Shown here piece after piece: positions 59,500 to 64,000 of a stretch of DNA of 64,000 nt (position 1 is the stretch's first letter; each line of letters begins with the position of its first letter). The stretch is from positions 62,001 to 126,000 of the forward strand of contig NZ_BMEQ01000003.1 of assembly GCF_014636775.1 (NCBI RefSeq), written 5' to 3'. Under the pieces are notes generated by a model. That model saw only the letters and a program-made list of their open reading frames with translations. It did no database searches and had not been told where the DNA came from. The DNA is from Kocuria dechangensis. GTDB taxonomy: Bacteria > Actinomycetota > Actinomycetes > Actinomycetales > Micrococcaceae. Position numbers and translations under genes: made by a program.

Positions 59500-59678
59500 C
59501 GGCCCGCGCCCGCCGCGCAGGGTGACGCGCACGGTGCAGCGCATCGTCCGCCGCCGCGGACGTGGCGGCGGACGTGGCGGCGGATACAGTGGGAAGCCCC
59601 GGCCCGGTCCCGCCGGTCCCGGGGCGGGCCCGCCCCGCCGCCACGTCCCGTCGTCACATCCCGCCGAGGAGAACTCCC

Positions 59679-60485
59679 ATGAAGATCGCCGTCGGACAGT
59701 TCGCGCCCGCAGCCGACCCGGACGCCAACCTGCGGACCATGCGCCGCCTGGCCGAGCAGGCCGCGGCCGGCGGGGCCGAGCTCGTGGTGTTCCCGGAGGA
59801 GGCCATGTTCTCGGAGCGGCTCGTCGGCGACGGGTTCGAGGACCTCGTGGCCCGGAGCTGGTCCGGCTTCGTCCAGCGGCTGTCCTTCCTCGCCGCGGAG
59901 ACGGGCCTCGCCGTGATCGCCGGCGGCTACGAGAGCTCCGCCGACGGCCGGCCCTACAACACCCTGGTGGCCGTGGACGCGCAGGGCGCGATCCTCGGCA
60001 CCTACCGCAAGCTGCACCTCTACGACGCCTTCAGCCACCGGGAGTCGGACCGGATCCGTCCCGGGGACAAGGGCGTGACGGTCGTGCGCATCGGGGAGCT
60101 CACGGTCGGCATGATCACCTGCTACGACCTGCGCTTCCCCGAGATCTGCCGGGCGGTCGTCGACGCCGGGGCGGAGCTGCTCACCGTGCCGGCCGCCTGG
60201 TTCGCCGGCGAGCACAAGGTCGACCACTGGCAGGCGCTGCTCAAGGCCCGCGCCATCGAGAACACCGTCTGGGTCGCGGCCGCGGACACCTGCTCGGAGC
60301 ACACGGTCGGCCGCTCCGCGGTCCTGGACCCGATGGGCGTCGTCGTCGCCGAGGCCGGCGAGGACGAGGCCGTGGTCCTCGCCGACGTCACGCGGGAGCG
60401 GATCGACGAGGTGCGCGAGACCGTGCCCGTGCTCGCGAACCGCCGCTTCGGCCCCGCCGAGCTCCTCGCGGCGGAGCAGGACTGA
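59679..60485 (+). CDS. Carbon-nitrogen hydrolase (nitrilase superfamily amidase)
   Basis: Protein of 268 residues with the catalytic triad Glu40 (VVFPEEAMF), Lys111 (YRKLHLYDAF) and Cys148 (MITCYDLRFPE), as in NIT2/deaminated-glutathione amidase-type enzymes. The sequence IENTVWVAAADTCSEHTVGRSAVLDPMGVV is also typical. Likely substrate is an omega-amide such as deaminated glutathione or 2-oxoglutaramate, but other amides cannot be excluded. CCGAGGAGAACTCCC precedes the ATG. Upstream is a stretch of GGCGGACGT repeats ending in TACAGT, a possible -10. Confidence 0.88.
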   Translation: MKIAVGQFAPAADPDANLRTMRRLAEQAAAGGAELVVFPEEAMFSERLVGDGFEDLVARSWSGFVQRLSFLAAETGLAVIAGGYESSADGRPYNTLVAVDAQGAILGTYRKLHLYDAFSHRESDRIRPGDKGVTVVRIGELTVGMITCYDLRFPEICRAVVDAGAELLTVPAAWFAGEHKVDHWQALLKARAIENTVWVAAADTCSEHTVGRSAVLDPMGVVVAEAGEDEAVVLADVTRERIDEVRETVPVLANRRFGPAELLAAEQD

Positions 60486-60564
60486 CAGCTGCGGCCCGGG
60501 CCCACACCCGCGGCCGCCACCCGCCGCCTCACCGACCACCGACCACCGACCACCGGAGGACACC

Positions 60565-61026
60565 GTGGACGAAGACCGCTCCGAGCCCCAGCCGCACAGG
60601 CCTGCCGCCCCGTACGACGCACGTCAGCATGCTCCCGGTCAGCCGGGTCAGCCGGGTCAGCCGGGTCCCGGTCAGCCCGGTCCTGGTCAGTACCGTGGTG
60701 ACCAGCGCGGTGGCGACCTGCACGGCGGCGGCCCGTACGGCCCGCCGCCGTGGGCGCCGTTCCCGCCCTGGCAGGAGGACCCGCGCGTCCTGGGCCGCAG
60801 CCGGGCCGAGACCGCCCTGGTGCTGGGGATCCTCAGCGTCGTGACGCTGCCCCTCCTGGGCCCCTTCGCCATCTGGCAGGCCAACGAGGCCGAGAAACTG
60901 GGGGTCCCGGCCCCCGCCGGCCGGATCCTGGGCTGGGTGGGCACCGTCCTGCTGGGCCTGATGCTGCTGTTCCTCGGCATCTGGATCACCGCGATGCTCT
61001 TCTTCGTCACCTCGAACGGAGGCTGA
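60565..61026 (+). CDS. DUF4190-like membrane protein with Gln-Pro-Gly repeat N-terminus
   Basis: Protein of 153 residues. The N-terminal about 65 residues are hydrophilic and low complexity (PGQPGQPGQPGPGQPGPGQY, then GDLHGGGPYGPPPWAPFP); the C-terminal part has two transmembrane helices (ALVLGILSVVTLPLLGPFAIW and GRILGWVGTVLLGLMLLFLGIWI) separated by a short QANEAEKLG loop, as in DUF4190 proteins. Function unknown. GTG start with CGGAGGACACC before it, after three CCGACCAC-type repeats. Confidence 0.8.
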   Translation: MDEDRSEPQPHRPAAPYDARQHAPGQPGQPGQPGPGQPGPGQYRGDQRGGDLHGGGPYGPPPWAPFPPWQEDPRVLGRSRAETALVLGILSVVTLPLLGPFAIWQANEAEKLGVPAPAGRILGWVGTVLLGLMLLFLGIWITAMLFFVTSNGG

Positions 61027-61027
61027 T

Positions 61028-61063
61028 CCCCGCGTCCCTGCCTCTCCGCGCCGGGACGCGGGG
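61028..61063. terminator. Hairpin plus GGGGACGC repeats between convergent genes
   Basis: CCCCGCGTCCC (61028-61038) pairs perfectly with GGGACGCGGGG (61053-61063); a 14-nt loop. The right arm is the first of three tandem ACGCGGGG units that continue to about 61079. Likely terminator for both flanking genes. Confidence 0.55.
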
Positions 61064-61083
61064 ACGCGGGGACGCGGGGCGCG

Positions 61084-63066
61084 TCACCAGATGCTGACGC
61101 GCTCCACCTTCGGGAGCCACAGGGCGTCCGACGGGAGGACGCCGAACGCCTCGTAGAAGGCGTCGATGTTGCGCACCACCTGGTTGGCGCGGAACTCGTT
61201 GGGGGAGTGCGGGTCCGTGGCGATGCGGTGGCGCAGGGCCTCGTCGCGGGACTTCTGCTGCCACACGTACGCCCAGGACAGGAACAGCCGCTGCTCGGGG
61301 CTGTAGCCGTCCACCAGCTCCCCGGGACCGAAGGCGCTCGTCGCCTCCCGGGACATCCTCCACGCCTTGTGGGCGATGGACAGCCCGCCCAGGTCCCCGA
61401 TGTTCTCACCGAGGGTCAGCTCGCCGTTGACGGTCGTGCCCTCCTCCTCCAGCTGGTGGGGGATGAGCCGGTCGTACTGGCGCACCAGCTCCGCGGTGCG
61501 CTCCTCGAAGGCCCGGCGGTCGGCGTCGGTCCACCAGTTGCGCAGCCGGCCGTCGCCGTCGCACGTCGAGCCCTTGTCGTCGAAGCCGTGGCCGATCTCG
61601 TGGCCGATGACGGAGCCGATCGCGCCGTAGTTCACGGCGTCGTCCGCGGCCTCGTTGAAGAAGGGCGGCTGGAGGATCGCGGCGGGGAAGACGATCTCGT
61701 TGCGCAGCGGGTGGTAGTAGGCGTTGACCGTCTGCGGGGTCATCAGCCACTCGTGCTCCTCCATCGGGCTGCCGGCCTTGCGGACCAGCTCGGCCAGGCG
61801 GAACCCCGTGGTCCGCACCCGGTTGCCCACGAGGTCGTCGGGGCGGATCTCCAGGGAGGAGTAGTCCTTCCACTTCTCGGGGTAGCCGATCTTCGGGGTG
61901 AACTGGGAGAGCTTCTTCAGCGCCTCCTGGCGGGTCTCCTCCGTCATCCAGTCGAGCTCGGTGATGGAGACCCGGTAGGCCTCGAGCAGGTTCGCCACGA
62001 GCTCGTCCATCCGCTCCTTGGCCGAGGCCGGGAAGTGCGCCTCGACGTAGAGTTCGCCCACGGCCTCGCCCAGGACGCCGTTGACCAGCTCGACGCCGCG
62101 CTTCCACCGGTCCTTGAGCCGCGGGGTGCCCGAGATGACGGTGCCGTAGAACGCGAAGTCCGCCTCGACGAACGCCGAGGACAGGTAGGAGGCCCGCGCC
62201 GAGACCAGGTGCCACCGGGCCCAGGACCGCCACGCCGGCAGCAGGTCCTCGGTCAGCAGCTCCTCGACACCGGTGAAGAACGTCGGCTGGGCGTTGACGA
62301 CCGTCCGCAGCGCGGAGGCGGGGAGCTCCGCGCCCTCGGCCAGGAGCCGCCAGTCGAGGGCCTCGGTGGTGGCGGCGAGCTCCTCGAAGCCCATGGGGTT
62401 GTACATCTTCGTGAGGTCGCGGACTGTGACCTTGTCCCAGTGGTGGGCGGCGATCCGCGTCTCGAGGGCCACGGCCGCCCGGGCCTGCTCGGCGGCGTCG
62501 GCGAAGCCGGCCAGGGCGAGCATGGTCTCCACGTGGGCCAGGTACTGCTCGCGGATCCCGGCGTGCTGATCGGCCCGGTAGTACTCCTCGTCCGGCAGGC
62601 CCAGACCGGACTGGCCCACGAAGGCCAGGTACCGCTCCGGGTCGCCCGGATCCGAGTCCACGTCCACCTCCACGAGCCCGCCCACGCCTCGGCGGATCAT
62701 CCGGCCGAGGTGGCGGACCAGCCCGGGGACGTCGGCCACGGCGTCGACCTCCTCGAGGTCGGGGGCCAGGGGGGAGGCGCCGAGCGCCTCGATCCGCTCC
62801 TCGTCCATGAAGGACGCGTAGAGGTTCGCGATCTTGGACTCCACGGCGTCCGGGTCCCCGGCGCGCGCGGTGGTGATGAGCTCGCGCACCGCGGCCTCGG
62901 CCTGGTCCCGCAGCTCGATGAACGCCCCGACCGAGGGCTTGTCGTCGGGGATCTCGGTGCGGCTCAGCCACGCGCCGTTGACGTGGCGGTACAGGTCGTC
63001 CTGGGGGCGGACGGAGCGGTCGAAGCCGTCGAGGTCGAACACTGAAGAGGTCACCGTAGATGTCAT
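61084..63066 (-). CDS. M13 family metallopeptidase (PepO/neprilysin-like)
   Basis: Zinc endopeptidase of 660 residues. The zinc motif HEIGH is at 489-493 (SVIGHEIGHGFDDKGS), the third ligand Glu in TLGENIGDLGGLSIAHKAW, and the substrate-binding NAYYHPLRNEIVFPAAILQPPFF precedes it; C-terminal VRNIDAFYEAFGV and W end match PepO. There is no signal peptide, so it is a cytoplasmic M13 oligopeptidase as in other Actinobacteria. Start chosen at the ATG of MTSTVTSSVFDLDGF: a TAATGT box (63074-63079) lies 7 nt before it, indicating a leaderless message, and a GTG three codons further upstream falls inside that interval. Confidence 0.92.
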   Translation of the reverse strand: MTSTVTSSVFDLDGFDRSVRPQDDLYRHVNGAWLSRTEIPDDKPSVGAFIELRDQAEAAVRELITTARAGDPDAVESKIANLYASFMDEERIEALGASPLAPDLEEVDAVADVPGLVRHLGRMIRRGVGGLVEVDVDSDPGDPERYLAFVGQSGLGLPDEEYYRADQHAGIREQYLAHVETMLALAGFADAAEQARAAVALETRIAAHHWDKVTVRDLTKMYNPMGFEELAATTEALDWRLLAEGAELPASALRTVVNAQPTFFTGVEELLTEDLLPAWRSWARWHLVSARASYLSSAFVEADFAFYGTVISGTPRLKDRWKRGVELVNGVLGEAVGELYVEAHFPASAKERMDELVANLLEAYRVSITELDWMTEETRQEALKKLSQFTPKIGYPEKWKDYSSLEIRPDDLVGNRVRTTGFRLAELVRKAGSPMEEHEWLMTPQTVNAYYHPLRNEIVFPAAILQPPFFNEAADDAVNYGAIGSVIGHEIGHGFDDKGSTCDGDGRLRNWWTDADRRAFEERTAELVRQYDRLIPHQLEEEGTTVNGELTLGENIGDLGGLSIAHKAWRMSREATSAFGPGELVDGYSPEQRLFLSWAYVWQQKSRDEALRHRIATDPHSPNEFRANQVVRNIDAFYEAFGVLPSDALWLPKVERVSIW

Positions 63067-63197
63067 GGGGACCACATTAACCGCAGGCCCCGGCGCACCG
63101 GGGGACGGACGGGGGCTGTTCCCCGACCGCTTAACCCCGGACCACCCCGGTGGCTCAGCCCTGACCGCTCAGCCCCGGCGGCTCGACCCCGGCGGGC

Positions 63198-63971
63198 TCA
63201 GCCCCGGCCGGTGAACTGCGGCTTGCGCTTCTGCTGGAAGGCGGCGAAGCCCTCGGCGTAGTCGGCGCTGCGGCACAGCTCGCCCTGCACCCGGTTCTCG
63301 TTCTCGACCGACTCCCACAGGCCGATCCGCTCGTCCCGGATCTGGGCCACGAGCTCGCGGGAGGCGAGGAATGCGCCAGTCGCGCCCTCGGCCACCGCGG
63401 CGGCCTTGGCGCGGGTGAGGTCGAGCAGCTCCTCGGCGGGCACGGAGCGGCTGAACAGCCCCGAGCGCACGGCCTCCGCGCCGCTCATCAGCTCGGCCGT
63501 GTAGATGAGGTCGAGCGTGCGGTGGGCGCCGAGCCGTTCGGTGAACAGGGCGTGCCCGCCGGAGTCGAGGGTCGCGCCGAGGTTGGCGAACGGGGAGCCG
63601 ATCTTGGCGTTGTCCGCCACGTAGACCACGTCCGTGGCGATCGCCAGGCCCAGGCCCACGCCCAGGCAGGCCCCCTGGACGGCGGCGAAGGTGGGGGCGG
63701 GGAAGCGGCTCATCTCGCGCAGCAGCGGGGTGACCTTCCCGGCGAGGTACCCGTAGGCGTCGTCGGTGGCGGGCTGCACGGCGGAGATGTCCCGGCCGGC
63801 GCAGAAGCCGCGGCCCTCGCCCCGCAGCACCAGGGCGCGGACCCCGGCCCGCTCCGCCTCGGCGTAGGCTTCGCCGAGCTCGGCGAGGCCGGCCTCGCCG
63901 AGGGAGTTCATCTTCTCGGGCGCGTTCAGCACCACTTCGGCCACGGATCCGTCGATGGTCAGGTCGATCAC
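63198..63971 (-). CDS. Crotonase, PaaG-type enoyl-CoA isomerase/hydratase-like
   Basis: Protein of 257 residues with crotonase motifs (AVQGACLGVGLGLAIATDVVYVAD, IGSPFANLGATLDSGG, GRGFCAGRDIS). Both glutamates of true hydratases are missing (Gly/Leu at GVGLGL and Asn at FANLG), while Asp136 (LDSGG) matches the catalytic aspartate of the PaaG isomerases, so isomerase chemistry is more likely than simple hydration. It could act in aromatic-acid (phenylacetate) or unsaturated fatty-acid degradation; no pathway gene is adjacent in the window. GTG start with AGAGGAG seven bases before it. Confidence 0.8.
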   Translation of the reverse strand: MIDLTIDGSVAEVVLNAPEKMNSLGEAGLAELGEAYAEAERAGVRALVLRGEGRGFCAGRDISAVQPATDDAYGYLAGKVTPLLREMSRFPAPTFAAVQGACLGVGLGLAIATDVVYVADNAKIGSPFANLGATLDSGGHALFTERLGAHRTLDLIYTAELMSGAEAVRSGLFSRSVPAEELLDLTRAKAAAVAEGATGAFLASRELVAQIRDERIGLWESVENENRVQGELCRSADYAEGFAAFQQKRKPQFTGRG

Positions 63972-64000
63972 TGCTGCTCCTCTGTGCGGGGCGGGGACTG

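Noticed and set aside
60625-60700. CAGCCGGGT repeats as a mobile or regulatory repeat
   Set aside because: They lie inside the coding region of the DUF4190-like protein and simply encode Gln-Pro-Gly low-complexity sequence.
61207-63045. Long plus-strand frame opposite the M13 peptidase gene
   Set aside because: Shadow of a gene with intact HEIGH and ENIGDLGG motifs; composition is artefactual.
63100-63197. CTCAGCCCCGGC repeats between the M13 peptidase and crotonase genes
   Set aside because: Short, imperfect and confined to this gap; no structure or function could be argued beyond a possible weak hairpin at the crotonase 3' end.

Overview
The window is about 64 kb of very GC-rich chromosomal DNA from an actinobacterium, most likely a member of the Micrococcaceae close to Kocuria or Arthrobacter. 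This rests on gene content (actinobacterial NirA-type sulfite reductase, FprA ferredoxin reductase, the fba-DUF3151 pair, Mycobacterium-like lactone oxidase), on codon use dominated by G/C third positions, and on many genes whose start codon lies 6-7 nt after a TANNNT -10 box, which is typical of leaderless transcription in Actinobacteria. No insertion sequence, phage, plasmid or CRISPR signature was seen. Nearly all of it reads as ordinary core and near-core chromosome.

Layout. 1-6454: end of a flavin monooxygenase, CynX-type MFS exporter, SDR, VOC protein, YchJ-like SEC-C protein, AzgA-type purine permease, hemerythrin protein and a general stress protein with a SigH/SigR-like promoter. 6488-15855: an assimilatory sulfur operon (sulfite reductase, cysH, cysD, cysN, an SsuABC-type importer) followed by fprA, which can supply its reducing power. 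15874-19061: a repeated palindromic element, lactone oxidase, tandem UspA, zincin. 19138-19634: tRNA-Glu, tRNA-Asp and tRNA-Phe with a promoter and a canonical terminator. 19734-26492: lipoprotein, small repeat protein, GH13 alpha-glucosidase, unknown protein, exonuclease III, secreted CAP plus SLH-like protein, NAD synthetase. 26554-38406: enoyl-CoA hydratase (with a coupled small ORF), GH65 phosphorylase, RecQ, molybdate regulator plus modABC, acyl-CoA dehydrogenase plus SDR, pyrE plus a SPOUT methyltransferase. 38488-45722: fba, DUF3151, a 1014-residue FAD/Fe-S dehydrogenase, a DoeA-like ectoine hydrolase and, divergently, alanine dehydrogenase. 45745-49464: metF-metE under a SAM-I riboswitch. 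49511-54483: glycosyltransferase plus membrane protein, a stand-alone ectB, arsR plus SRPBCC. 54549-63971: N-terminally truncated amino-acid permease, purA, DUF202 pair, M14 carboxypeptidase with a tandem-repeat signal peptide, nitrilase-family amidase, DUF4190-like protein, M13 peptidase and a PaaG-like crotonase.

How the parts work together. The sulfur block reduces sulfate via APS to sulfide, with FprA/ferredoxin as electron donor, and feeds the methionine genes metF-metE, which are switched by S-adenosylmethionine. DoeA together with an EctB-type aminotransferase but without ectA or ectC in view suggests ectoine breakdown rather than synthesis. Several loci concern sugar phosphorylysis or hydrolysis (GH13, GH65), redox and stress (hemerythrin, UspA, GSP), and molybdenum uptake.

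The most interesting unexplained signals are the palindromic element present at two gene 3' ends, two leaderless small ORFs that overlap downstream enzyme starts, the 15-nt in-frame repeat array inside a signal peptide, and perfect palindromes in front of the sulfur and methionine genes. No large, clearly novel multi-gene system could be demonstrated.
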